The position numbers and the translations under genes are program-made. Below the pieces are notes generated by a model. The model ran no database searches. It was given only the letters and a program-made list of their open reading frames with translations, and was not told the origin of the DNA. Of a stretch of 64,000 nt of DNA, positions 9,123 through 17,850 are shown one piece after another. Source of the stretch: an uncultured Flavobacteriales bacterium. Its GTDB lineage: Bacteria > Bacteroidota > Bacteroidia > Flavobacteriales_D > Sanyastnellaceae. The stretch is from assembly GCA_938074325.1 (NCBI GenBank), contig CALJFZ010000033.1, positions 1 to 64,000 on the forward strand, written 5' to 3'. The number at the start of each line of letters is the position of its first letter. The stretch's first letter is position 1.

Positions 9123-10838
9123 TTAGTTGACTTTGAGCTTCATAGCAGCTACCTGACGTTCAGTGCCGTCGGGCATGCCCACAATGATGTCTTCGAAGTA
9201 GACAACGTTTCCGCGCGATACACGCTGGAAGAGCTGTTTCATGTCGCCGGTCAAGCGGTTGCTGTTGGATTTTTTCTCCACCAACGTGCCATCACGGCTT
9301 ACCGATACGCTGAAGCTTTTCACGACAACGCGTACGTCGAAATCGAAGTTGACCATCTGTGCACCGATACCGTCTGCACCTACCAAGGCTTGCTTCGCAA
9401 TGGATCGGTCGGAAGGCGTCTTACCGACGAAGAAAGGCACTGGATCCGGAATACGCTTTACACGGAATTCGCGGGGGGGCAGTGTTTTCTTTGAGCCGTC
9501 TGGAAGTTCAGCCGAAACGGTAATGTTGGCTTCACGATCGGTACCAGGCGTGACGGTGAATGTCCCGTCTGCTTCCTTTTTGATTTTGTGGTTGCCCGTG
9601 ATGCGGACATCAATCTTGTCTGCTGGTACACCAGGAACTGATACTTCTACTGGGTTTGGCAACCCGCGGTAGAATACGTTCATTTTGGTGGGGGACACCA
9701 CAAGAGCCGGCTCTGCAACCGTAAACTTGGGCGTGTAGTAAGGGAAATCCTGGATGTTTCCGTCCGGTCCTTGGAACCGAATCAATCCTTTGTAATTGGA
9801 CTCGCCTAGCGACATGCCACGGGTAGAAATTCGCAATTTCCCGAGCCCGTCATCGCCAATGGGCAAGGCATCAATGCCGTCGTATTCCAACAGAGATGAG
9901 TCCCGCTCATTCCACTTCTTATTGTCGACGTAGATGTCTGGAGGATTGGTGCCATCGAAGGCGGCAAGCAAAACACTTGCTCGGAACGAATCACCGCGCA
10001 AGATGTAGTTGCTCTCAGGGACAACCAATGGCATCAGGTTGGTAAACTTGTAGGACTTCGCATCAACCGACCCCAACAACCACGAGAGGATGTCCTCTTG
10101 GATGTCCTGAATGTCCAAGGTCATCTTGGTCATCAAAGGCATCACCGCTGCCAGTGGTACGTGATAGAAGTTGGCGTGTTCCCAGCTAACCTCCTCGTCT
10201 TCTTGGATTTCGGTAGGCAAGGCGAACGTCTCGTCGATCTGGTCCTTCAAGTACTGAGGAAGATCGCGGCGAGTGCCTTGGATGTCCACGACGCTCGTGC
10301 TCTTTAATTGATCGCGGAAAGCTTCAATTTTTTGGCGCAACTCACTAGCCGTCCAGGGACCTTCAGCGGGTTCCTTCGGTTCCGCCATGCCCACGAACGT
10401 GGTCAAGTTTTGGTACTCGTCCTTCACGGGAATCAAGGCCAAATTCAATACCGTGTCCATGCCGTTCTCGTCCTTCCCAAGGAAGTTGGACACGTTCAAC
10501 TCGCCGGCATCATCGTAGTCACTTGAAGAGGCAGCCATGATGCGTGCCTTCATTTCTGTGATGTAGGAAATTAGCTGGTCAGAGGTGGCATTGATTTGCT
10601 GAGCCTTATCGTAGAAAGGCTTCACCTTCTCCTGATTCTGGAGGTATTTTGTTTCCAGTTCGGTGCTGGTTTCGTTCACTTTGGCGTTCAACGTACCCTG
10701 CGTAGTGCGCAGGCTGTTTTCCACCTTAACGAAACCATTGAGGACCTCTTTGGAAATGTTCAGTGCGAGAAGTGCAGTCAGGACGAGGTACATCATCCCG
10801 ATCATCTTCTGCCTGGGTGTTTCTTTAGCTCCTGCCAT
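9123..10838 (-). CDS. gldM: Gliding motility / T9SS motor protein GldM (PorM)
   Basis: A 571-residue protein with one N-terminal transmembrane helix (about residues 13-32) and a long periplasmic part of stacked beta domains. With GldL it forms the proton-driven motor that powers T9SS export and gliding. The start MAGAKETPRQKM places arginine at residue 9, the position reported as important in the F. johnsoniae motor. The C-terminal domain includes the IPDPVPFVG-like segment typical of the family (here RIPDPVPFFVG). It starts 34 bases after gldL. All expected features are present and length is slightly above the roughly 515 aa of F. johnsoniae. Confidence 0.95.
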   Translation of the reverse strand: MAGAKETPRQKMIGMMYLVLTALLALNISKEVLNGFVKVENSLRTTQGTLNAKVNETSTELETKYLQNQEKVKPFYDKAQQINATSDQLISYITEMKARIMAASSSDYDDAGELNVSNFLGKDENGMDTVLNLALIPVKDEYQNLTTFVGMAEPKEPAEGPWTASELRQKIEAFRDQLKSTSVVDIQGTRRDLPQYLKDQIDETFALPTEIQEDEEVSWEHANFYHVPLAAVMPLMTKMTLDIQDIQEDILSWLLGSVDAKSYKFTNLMPLVVPESNYILRGDSFRASVLLAAFDGTNPPDIYVDNKKWNERDSSLLEYDGIDALPIGDDGLGKLRISTRGMSLGESNYKGLIRFQGPDGNIQDFPYYTPKFTVAEPALVVSPTKMNVFYRGLPNPVEVSVPGVPADKIDVRITGNHKIKKEADGTFTVTPGTDREANITVSAELPDGSKKTLPPREFRVKRIPDPVPFFVGKTPSDRSIAKQALVGADGIGAQMVNFDFDVRVVVKSFSVSVSRDGTLVEKKSNSNRLTGDMKQLFQRVSRGNVVYFEDIIVGMPDGTERQVAAMKLKVN

Positions 10839-10872
10839 GATTTATCGGTTTATTCAGATAAAACAGGCGGGC

Positions 10873-11619
10873 TTATTTGCCCATTGCATTCAGCATGTTG
10901 GCGTAAACTGTGTTCAATGAAGACAAGTTCTTGGCCAAATCAGCGATATTCTCCTTGTATGCCTTGGTGTCTTCTACGGAGTCACTCAGGTTCTGAACGA
11001 GCTCACCCATGCTGCTGTACAACTGGCTGTTAGTCTCCAATTGCTTCAGCTGTCCCGCGTACATTTCATTCAGTGAGCCGAGGTTGCTGCTCATTTGCTG
11101 CATGGCTGCTCCAACGGTTTCGCCCATCTCGCTCGCGTCCTTCAATCCGTTGAGGGACTCGCTCACCTGGGTGTATGTTCCCGACAATGATTTCACGTGG
11201 TTGGTAGCTTCCTCCAAAGAATCAGAGTAATTCTGCGCCGCAGCTCCTACGTCTGCTGCCTTGCCCATTTTCGAGGCCTGTTCTCCGAGGTGGCGCATGC
11301 CTTCACCCAAGTTGTTGATGAGTTCCTCGTCGATATTCGCTTTGGCCAACATGTCGTCAAGTTGACGAGTAGGGGGCTTAGGACCATCTGCGGGTGTAGC
11401 CAATTCAGGGTAAACCAAAGACCAGTCTGGATCCTCGTGTGGGGGTTCGAATGCTGAGAAGAAGAAGATGATTGCTTCAGTCGACAAACCGATCACCAAC
11501 ATCTCCGACGCACCGGGGTAGTGGTTGATCTTGAACATCGCCCCGACGATTACGACGGCTGCACCGATACCGTACATTTTTGCCATCAAGTTTTTCCAGC
11601 CTTTACTTCCTGGTTTCAT
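10873..11619 (-). CDS. gldL: Gliding motility / T9SS motor protein GldL (PorL)
   Basis: A 248-residue inner-membrane motor subunit with two transmembrane helices within the first 55 residues and a long cytoplasmic coiled-coil tail. Lys30 in MFKINHYPG and Glu48 in STEAIIFF sit where the intramembrane lysine and glutamate of the F. johnsoniae GldL proton path lie, so the motor looks functional. The tail (about 95-245) is alpha-helical with repeated LGEM-, SLNxMYA- and MGELVQNL-type heptads. It pairs with gldM, which starts 34 bases downstream. Confidence 0.95.
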   Translation of the reverse strand: MKPGSKGWKNLMAKMYGIGAAVVIVGAMFKINHYPGASEMLVIGLSTEAIIFFFSAFEPPHEDPDWSLVYPELATPADGPKPPTRQLDDMLAKANIDEELINNLGEGMRHLGEQASKMGKAADVGAAAQNYSDSLEEATNHVKSLSGTYTQVSESLNGLKDASEMGETVGAAMQQMSSNLGSLNEMYAGQLKQLETNSQLYSSMGELVQNLSDSVEDTKAYKENIADLAKNLSSLNTVYANMLNAMGK

Positions 11620-11685
11620 TTTTTACTTGCTTTTGGTTTCAATTATTTATCTCGCATGTTCCGGCGCTGAGTCACCGGGGTTTCA

Positions 11686-13050
11686 TTAATTCCACTCTTC
11701 AGGGTCGCCGCTCTTTCCTCGTCCCATGTAAGACATCACGCTTCGGAATCCGATGTACGCCTTGCTTGTGTCGCGGTATTCAAAAGAACGTGTGCCGGTC
11801 TGGCAGTAGTATCCAATGTCCTTCCAAGATCCACCGCGGAGGACCTTTCGGTGCAAAGCAGGCGGGTCCGTGACTTTGGCGTGGTAAGAGTACTCCGGGC
11901 TCAGTTCGTGAGAGAATTCGTAGACCGTTTCATCGTAAGCTGTGCTCGTCCACTCAGCCACGTTTCCGGCCATGTTGTACAAGCCATAGTCGTTTGGACT
12001 GTAGCTCGAGATATCGACGGTGTAAGCGCCGCCGTCCTCCACGTAATCGCCGCGCATTGGCTTGAAGTTGGCCAACGGACAGCCTTGTGCGTTCCGCATA
12101 TAAGGTCCACCCCACGGGAACGGACTCAACTCGAGGCCACCGCGTGCTGCAAATTCCCATTCTGCCTCGGTGGGCAATCGGAAACGCTGAACGTCGCTTT
12201 GTCCATTGCTGTTGCGCCAGTTGTTCATCAACTGAGTTCTCCATGCATTGAAAGCTTTCGCTTGGCTCCAGGTCACGCCTACAACAGGGTAGTTATCGTA
12301 TGCGGGGTGCCAGAAGTAGTCCGCGAGTGGTTCGTTGAAGCCATAGGTGAAGTCTCGCACCCACACCAAGGTGTCGGGGTAGATGTTGATGGTCTCTTCA
12401 ACAACAAACTGCGAACGATCGCTGTGCCCTCGAATGGAGTGCAGTTGATTCAAGCTGTTGGTCTCACCAAATTCTGAATCTCGGCTGCCCTTGCTAGCTG
12501 CAGCGTCGAAGTTGAGCCACCAGTAGCGGTAATTCAATTTGCGTGTGTCATACTGACGTTGGTTGTAGTACTGATCTGAGCCTTGCAAGAAGTACTCATC
12601 GTACAACAGATCGAAGATGTCTTCATCCTCCCAGTTGATGGGAGTTTCCCAATTCAGCAAATACCCCTTATCGATGAATCGGTCCAATTCAATTCCGTCT
12701 TCGGTCTCAGCGAAGAAGTAATCTTCGTTATCGTCCTCAGCAAGTGTATTGCGGTAAAGGGAGTCTTTAACCCATTCACAGAACTGACGGTATTCGTTGT
12801 TCGAGATTTCGTGCACGTCGATGTAGAAGGACGGGATGGTCACCGTCTTTGAACGGGTGTTCATCGCGAAAGGCACATCTTGGTCACTTGGCCCCATGGT
12901 GTAGGAGCCGAGGTGGATGTAGTTCATGCCGTAAGGATTCACTTGAATCCATTGTTCACGGGGATAAACTCCCACCAATTCGCCTTGGGGACCGGCGGTG
13001 CAGCTGAACAAAGCAGCTGCCGTAATGAGGATGAGAAGGATATTTTTCAT
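11686..13050 (-). CDS. gldK: Gliding motility / T9SS lipoprotein GldK (PorK)
   Basis: A 454-residue outer-membrane lipoprotein. The signal peptide ends in a lipobox with Cys17 (LFSC). The rest is a formylglycine-generating-enzyme-like (FGE/SUMF1) fold, shown by YIDVHEISNNEYRQF, RLPTEAEWEFAARGG, NMAGNVAEW and VLRGGSW. As in other GldK proteins this fold is thought to be structural rather than enzymatic, forming the periplasmic ring with GldN. It is separated from porP by 69 bases and from gldL by 66 bases. The assignment is secure from fold plus context. Confidence 0.94.
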   Translation of the reverse strand: MKNILLILITAAALFSCTAGPQGELVGVYPREQWIQVNPYGMNYIHLGSYTMGPSDQDVPFAMNTRSKTVTIPSFYIDVHEISNNEYRQFCEWVKDSLYRNTLAEDDNEDYFFAETEDGIELDRFIDKGYLLNWETPINWEDEDIFDLLYDEYFLQGSDQYYNQRQYDTRKLNYRYWWLNFDAAASKGSRDSEFGETNSLNQLHSIRGHSDRSQFVVEETINIYPDTLVWVRDFTYGFNEPLADYFWHPAYDNYPVVGVTWSQAKAFNAWRTQLMNNWRNSNGQSDVQRFRLPTEAEWEFAARGGLELSPFPWGGPYMRNAQGCPLANFKPMRGDYVEDGGAYTVDISSYSPNDYGLYNMAGNVAEWTSTAYDETVYEFSHELSPEYSYHAKVTDPPALHRKVLRGGSWKDIGYYCQTGTRSFEYRDTSKAYIGFRSVMSYMGRGKSGDPEEWN

Positions 13051-13119
13051 GTTGCTTGCAGGCTAATCCTAAAAAGGATGTACGAGTACTAACTCCAAAT
13101 TGTTGCTGTTTCGTATCCC

Positions 13120-14079
13120 TTAGAGGAATCGAGGGTTGGCGTAACGGTTCGTCACCGGGATGGTTTCGAACTTGAAGCAGTAGCTCAAGAATACCTCATG
13201 AGAACCTGAGGAGTAGTTACTAAGTTCAGAAGTGGTCGCGTCGTAGCTGTATCCCAGACGGAAGATTTGTTGGGAGGTGCTGGTGCGGTCGCTGGATTCC
13301 GTAGCGTATTCGAAACCAACGGTGGGAGCCACTGCGTCACCTGGACGCCAGCTGACACCGCCCCAGACCATTTGGTTCCAGAGAACGTTTACGTTCACGT
13401 CTGCGATGGTCGCAGCCAGATCTGTTTTTGCCAAAACATTGGTACGGAGCAGCAGGTAGTCACCGTCCAATGGATGTGTGTAACCGCCCATGGCGTAGAT
13501 GTGACGGCGTGGCTGAATACTCAAGTCAGTGAGCTCTTGCTCCAGCAAGTGTGTTGCAGAGATACCAGCGTAAAAAGAACCGGGCTTTCGAATGAAGACA
13601 CCAAAGTCCAAATCGATGGTGCTCGAAGAGCTCGTGTTGTTTGGAATGGCTTGGTCCTGGGTGTAATCGTCAATTGCAATCCACTCGTTACCGAGCTTCT
13701 TTTGGAACATGGTCGCGGACAAACCAGCACTCACAATGGCGCCGTTGGACAAGGGCTCCAAATGGTAAGCGTATCCGAGGCGCGCCATCATATTCTCCTC
13801 TTGACCGAGCGCATCTTGATACACAGAGAGCAAAACGCCTCCTTTCAACGCGTCCACAAACGTGTGAGCCGTCAGCATTGAGGTGTTTGGATCTCGGTCC
13901 AATCCTTCCCATTGGTTGCGGTAGGTTCCGGAGACACAGGTCAACTCACTGTTGCCGGCCACCGCCGGGTTGAAAGAGGCAGGTTCCATGTACCACTGCG
14001 TGAACTGAGGATCTTGCTGGGCTGTCAGGGAGCCCAATGCCAAAGTACAAGCGCTCGCGAGGAGGAGAAATCGAGTCAT
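13120..14079 (-). CDS. porP: PorP/SprF-family T9SS outer-membrane protein
   Basis: A 319-residue beta-barrel protein with a signal peptide ending near LTAQQ (residue 21), then the family hallmark DPQFTQWYMEPASFNPAVAG and SGTYRNQW. PorP/SprF proteins are needed for secretion or anchoring of gliding adhesins and interact with other T9SS envelope parts. Placed first in the porP-gldKLMN block, as in many Bacteroidota, it is probably the main T9SS copy rather than one of the many cargo-linked paralogues. The upstream gap holds a perfect inverted repeat (14141-14170). Confidence 0.92.
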   Translation of the reverse strand: MTRFLLLASACTLALGSLTAQQDPQFTQWYMEPASFNPAVAGNSELTCVSGTYRNQWEGLDRDPNTSMLTAHTFVDALKGGVLLSVYQDALGQEENMMARLGYAYHLEPLSNGAIVSAGLSATMFQKKLGNEWIAIDDYTQDQAIPNNTSSSSTIDLDFGVFIRKPGSFYAGISATHLLEQELTDLSIQPRRHIYAMGGYTHPLDGDYLLLRTNVLAKTDLAATIADVNVNVLWNQMVWGGVSWRPGDAVAPTVGFEYATESSDRTSTSQQIFRLGYSYDATTSELSNYSSGSHEVFLSYCFKFETIPVTNRYANPRFL

Positions 14080-14140
14080 GTTAACTAGTTGGTTTACAGC
14101 AGGTTTCTTCTCGAGGAAGATTCCCCAAGAACGCTAATAT

Positions 14141-14170
14141 AGAGAAATTCTAAAACTTGTGAATTTCTCT
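14141..14170. repeat. Perfect 10-bp inverted repeat upstream of porP
   Basis: AGAGAAATTC (14141-14150) and GAATTTCTCT (14161-14170) are exact reverse complements around a 10-base spacer. It lies between the formimidoylglutamase stop and the porP start, 62 bases before the latter. No T-run follows on the minus strand, so a simple terminator is less likely than an operator or a 5' UTR hairpin controlling the T9SS operon. Confidence 0.6.
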
Positions 14171-14199
14171 GTGGAAAATGTGGGCTTGGGGCGTTGGAA

Positions 14200-15360
14200 T
14201 CAGTTGAGCTTTTGGAGGGTTTTCCACCACCGTTCCGGCATTTTCCCAGCGCTTGCTTCGAGGTAATCGTCGTAAGAACACCCCACGATGTGGTGACCTG
14301 ATTTTTGTCCGGGAAAAGGCACTTCCATCCACCAGCGATCGCTTTTGCCAGATTTGTAAAAAACGACGGCTTGTTCGACATCCGTGAGGTCCACTACATA
14401 TTTCGCATACTCTTCGAGTGCGCACTTGGGGTAGTCAGACTTTTGGGCGAAAATGCCATCCAAGGCGTGCCAAGCAATTTGGCCGATGAGTTGGGCGCCA
14501 AGGTTGCGGTTGTCGAGGTCAGGATTGTGCTCAAAAATTCCAATGGCCTTGACCTGATCGCTCATTCCGGCATAGCGGGCCAATTGACACATCGTGCGGG
14601 CATCGATGCCATTGGGGCCTGCGTCGGCATGTGCCATGTGGTCGCATCCTCGGATGACAGAGGTGTCGATGGAAATCAAGTCCGCGTCGCGCAAAATGGG
14701 CTCCATCAAGGCGGGGTTATGATTCACCTCGCCCAGCCGAATGGATTCGAATTGCATTTTGTCCAATAATTCCAGGGTGTCTGGATCGGTTAGGTAGCCT
14801 TGATGCCCCAGGTTGGTGTAATTGAACAAGTAATTTGGCTCGTGCAGAATGATGTCGTTCATGAAGTTGCGCGAGGTGCCCTGGTCGGGATCAGCTCCGA
14901 AATCCAACCGTGCGTCGAGTGTAACGAGTTGGACTGGCTTGCCAAAAGGCTGAAGTGCTCGGTAAAGTGAGGAGGTCAAGTCTTGTCCTCCACCCAGTAC
15001 GACAGGAATGATGCCCTGCTGGGTCAATTCGGCTACAACGGACTGAACTGCAGCAGCGGTGTCTTCTTCTGTGACCCCGGGCCGTAAATCCCCCAGATCA
15101 ATGGTGGTCTGCCAATGCGCGTGAGGCGTGAGCCGGTAGAGCACCTCCCGAATGCGCTGGGGCCCTTCGCTGCACCCCTCATTGTCCCCGCTTTTTCGCC
15201 CGTCCATTACACCGAACAGCGCGACACGTGCACCTTCCAGTTCAGGTCGGTGATCGAATTGATGCACGTCAATGCGTTCTGCTATGCGTTGCGATCCCTC
15301 TGCATTGCTGTAATGCGGGGTCGTGACGGATTCAAACAGGTCGTAGATGCCATCCAACAT
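14200..15360 (-). CDS. Formimidoylglutamase / arginase-family hydrolase
   Basis: A 386-residue member of the arginase/agmatinase/formimidoylglutamase superfamily, binuclear manganese hydrolases of guanidino or formimino groups. Metal-site motifs are visible: GGGQD for the first histidine-type position (here with Gln-Asp), DARLDFG around residue 150, and SIDTSVIRGCDHM. The first motif is altered from GGDHS to GGGQDL, as often seen in the Bacteroidota formimidoylglutamase-annotated group. No other histidine-utilisation gene is nearby, so the substrate is uncertain. I chose the ATG at 15360; a TTG three codons upstream is possible. A separate unit from porP is suggested by the 120-base gap. Confidence 0.8.
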   Translation of the reverse strand: MLDGIYDLFESVTTPHYSNAEGSQRIAERIDVHQFDHRPELEGARVALFGVMDGRKSGDNEGCSEGPQRIREVLYRLTPHAHWQTTIDLGDLRPGVTEEDTAAAVQSVVAELTQQGIIPVVLGGGQDLTSSLYRALQPFGKPVQLVTLDARLDFGADPDQGTSRNFMNDIILHEPNYLFNYTNLGHQGYLTDPDTLELLDKMQFESIRLGEVNHNPALMEPILRDADLISIDTSVIRGCDHMAHADAGPNGIDARTMCQLARYAGMSDQVKAIGIFEHNPDLDNRNLGAQLIGQIAWHALDGIFAQKSDYPKCALEEYAKYVVDLTDVEQAVVFYKSGKSDRWWMEVPFPGQKSGHHIVGCSYDDYLEASAGKMPERWWKTLQKLN

Positions 15361-15441
15361 GGAAGGCAATTTCGTTCCTTACCTCAGCCAGTTGAGTTGC
15401 CCCCTCGAAAGGTTGCTGACACTGCGCCGGTGATATTGTGC

Positions 15442-17757
15442 TTAGCTCTTGCGGCGACCGCGTTTTGGACGTTTGGCGGCCTCCTCAATCAATTCTTGTG
15501 CGCGCTCCCATGTGATGCCACTCGGGTCTTCCGTCTTCGGGATGGTGACGTTTTTCTTGCCCGCCTTGATGTAAGGGCCGTAACGTCCTTCAAGGATTCG
15601 GACAGTTTCGTCTTCGTCAAACACCTTGATCAATGCTTTCGCGTCGGCGGCTTTTTTGGCCATGATCAGTTCCACAGCGCGTTCCAGTGTGACCGTATAT
15701 GGGTCATCACCGTCCGCAGCTTTCAGCGATACGAACGTGCCGTCGTACCGGACATACGGGCCGAAACGACCGATTGCAGCCGTAACTACCTTGCCATCGT
15801 GCTCTCCCAATCGCCGGGGCAGTTTGAACAGGTCCAGTGCTTCTTCGAGTGTGATGGTTTCGAGGCTCTGGGTTTTGAGAAGCGACGCAAATTCTTTCTT
15901 CTCGTCGTCGGGATCGCCGATTTGCGCCAATGGACCGTATCGTCCAATGCGAACCAAAATGGTTTTTCCGCTTTCGGGGTGTTGACCGAGAATGCGCTCT
16001 CCTGATGCGCGTTCCGCGTTTTCTTGGGTGTTGTCGACGTCTTTCTTGAAGCCTTGGTAGAAATCCTTCAGCATGGTGCGCCAGTCCATCTGGCCCTGGG
16101 CAATGACATCGAATTTTTCTTCAACCTCAGCGGTGAAGTTGAAATCCATGATGTTATCAAAGTGCTGAAGCAGGAAGTCGTTGACGACCATGCCGATGTC
16201 CGTCGGAAACAGCTTCGCACGTTCTACACCGGTATTCTCTGTTTCTGTTTTGGCCGAGACCGAGCTTCCTTCCAGGGTAAGCACTCGGAAATCTCTTGGG
16301 ACACCGTCACGGTCCCCTTTCTCGACGTATCCGCGCTTTTGTACCGTAGAGATGGTTGGGGCATACGTGGAAGGACGGCCAATGCCGAGTTCTTCCAATC
16401 GCTTGACCAAGCTGGCCTCGGTGTAGCGCGGGGCATGCTTGGAAAAACGCTCGGTAGCGACAATGTTGGAGCAGGGAAGGGATTGCCCTTCCTTCATTGC
16501 AGGCAACCGACCTTCTTGCTCTTTTTCATCGCCTTCGTCGTCCTTGCCTTCGAGGTAAACTTTCAAGAACCCATCGAATGTGATGACCTGGCCTTTGGCT
16601 GCGAAACGCTCTTGGCGGGAGGATATGGCAATGGTCGCCGTGGTGTTCTCCAATTCGGCATCAGCCATTTGCGAAGCGACGGTACGCTTCCAAATCAAAT
16701 CGTATAGGCGTTCTTGGTCGCGCTCTCCTGTCATGGACTTGCGTCCCAAATCAGACGGTCGGATGGCTTCGTGTGCTTCCTGTGCACCTTTAGCCTTCTT
16801 GCCTTTGAATTGTTTGGGGTTGGAGTAATTCGCGCCGTATTCATCGCTGATGACCGCAGTGGCTTGTTTGAGTGCATCGTCACTCAAATTCGTACTGTCG
16901 GTACGCATGTAGGTGATCAAACCGCTTTCGTACAGACCTTGAGCAACACGCATCGTCCGGGAGACGGAAAATCCGAGTTTCCGAGATGCTTCTTGTTGCA
17001 ATGTCGATGTCGTAAACGGAGCGGCAGGCTTTCGCTTGGTAGGTTTTGTCACGAGCGACTCAACGGTGTACTCCGCGCCTACGCAGTCCTTCAAAAATCC
17101 TTCCGCATCTGCTTCAGATTGGAAACGCTCTTTCAACGGAGCCTTCACCACGATTCCGTCCGCACTGAATTCACCGACTACCCTGAAATCAGCCTTTGGA
17201 TCGAAGGCAGCAATCTCTCGCTCTCGCTCAACGATGATGCGAACGGCAACGCTCTGCACACGCCCTGCACTCAAGCCTGGCTTCACCTTCTTCCAAAGAA
17301 CGGGACTCAAGTCAAAACCCACCAATCGGTCGAGAATTCGGCGCGCTTGTTGGGCGTTTACCAGGTTCACGTCAACCGTTCGCGGGTTTTCAATCGACTT
17401 GAGGATGGCGTTTTTGGTAATCTCCGAAAACACAATGCGCTTGGTCGATTCGGGCTTGAGTTTGAGGGTCTCGTACAAGTGCCACGAAATGGCTTCTCCC
17501 TCTCGGTCCTCATCCGTCGCGAGCCACACCACTTCTGCTTTGGAGGCGGCTTGCTTGAGCTCTTTGACAAGTTGTTTTTTGTCGTCTGCCACGACGTATT
17601 TGGGTTCAAACCCTTTGTCAACATCGACGCTTTCACTCCCTTTGGGCAGATCGCGAATGTGGCCGTAGCTACTCTTCACGACGAAGTCTTTCCCCAGATA
17701 ACCTTCAATGGTTTTTGCTTTTGCTGGGGACTCGACGATGACTAAGTTTTTCGACAT
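15442..17757 (-). CDS. topA: DNA topoisomerase I
   Basis: A 771-residue type IA topoisomerase that relaxes negative supercoils. The N-terminal Toprim domain begins NLVIVESPAKAKTIEGYLG and has ATDEDREGEAI. The active-site tyrosine lies in GLITYMRTDST near residue 300. The C-terminal third holds three short repeats of the type GRYGPLAQIG / GRFGPYVRYD / GRYGPYIKAG, the cysteine-free C-terminal repeats seen in many Bacteroidota enzymes instead of zinc ribbons. It ends in a basic tail. The start is the ATG leading directly into Toprim; 28 further codons are open upstream but look like leader. It is divergent from the glycosyltransferase gene. Confidence 0.95.
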   Translation of the reverse strand: MSKNLVIVESPAKAKTIEGYLGKDFVVKSSYGHIRDLPKGSESVDVDKGFEPKYVVADDKKQLVKELKQAASKAEVVWLATDEDREGEAISWHLYETLKLKPESTKRIVFSEITKNAILKSIENPRTVDVNLVNAQQARRILDRLVGFDLSPVLWKKVKPGLSAGRVQSVAVRIIVEREREIAAFDPKADFRVVGEFSADGIVVKAPLKERFQSEADAEGFLKDCVGAEYTVESLVTKPTKRKPAAPFTTSTLQQEASRKLGFSVSRTMRVAQGLYESGLITYMRTDSTNLSDDALKQATAVISDEYGANYSNPKQFKGKKAKGAQEAHEAIRPSDLGRKSMTGERDQERLYDLIWKRTVASQMADAELENTTATIAISSRQERFAAKGQVITFDGFLKVYLEGKDDEGDEKEQEGRLPAMKEGQSLPCSNIVATERFSKHAPRYTEASLVKRLEELGIGRPSTYAPTISTVQKRGYVEKGDRDGVPRDFRVLTLEGSSVSAKTETENTGVERAKLFPTDIGMVVNDFLLQHFDNIMDFNFTAEVEEKFDVIAQGQMDWRTMLKDFYQGFKKDVDNTQENAERASGERILGQHPESGKTILVRIGRYGPLAQIGDPDDEKKEFASLLKTQSLETITLEEALDLFKLPRRLGEHDGKVVTAAIGRFGPYVRYDGTFVSLKAADGDDPYTVTLERAVELIMAKKAADAKALIKVFDEDETVRILEGRYGPYIKAGKKNVTIPKTEDPSGITWERAQELIEEAAKRPKRGRRKS

Positions 17758-17850
17758 GTGCTTGATTGAAATCGAACGCAAAGAAAGGGACGGATTTTCA
17801 ATTCGAGCAAATTGCTTTCGCGTCGCAGCCTTTAATTTCACGCCCTGAAG

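Noticed and set aside
13071-13086. Short ATCC/GGAT hairpin between gldK and porP
   Set aside because: The stem is only about four to five bases, which is too weak to call a terminator or operator.
16714-17745. Open frame of 343 codons on the plus strand inside topA
   Set aside because: Antisense shadow of topA with no recognisable protein motifs.
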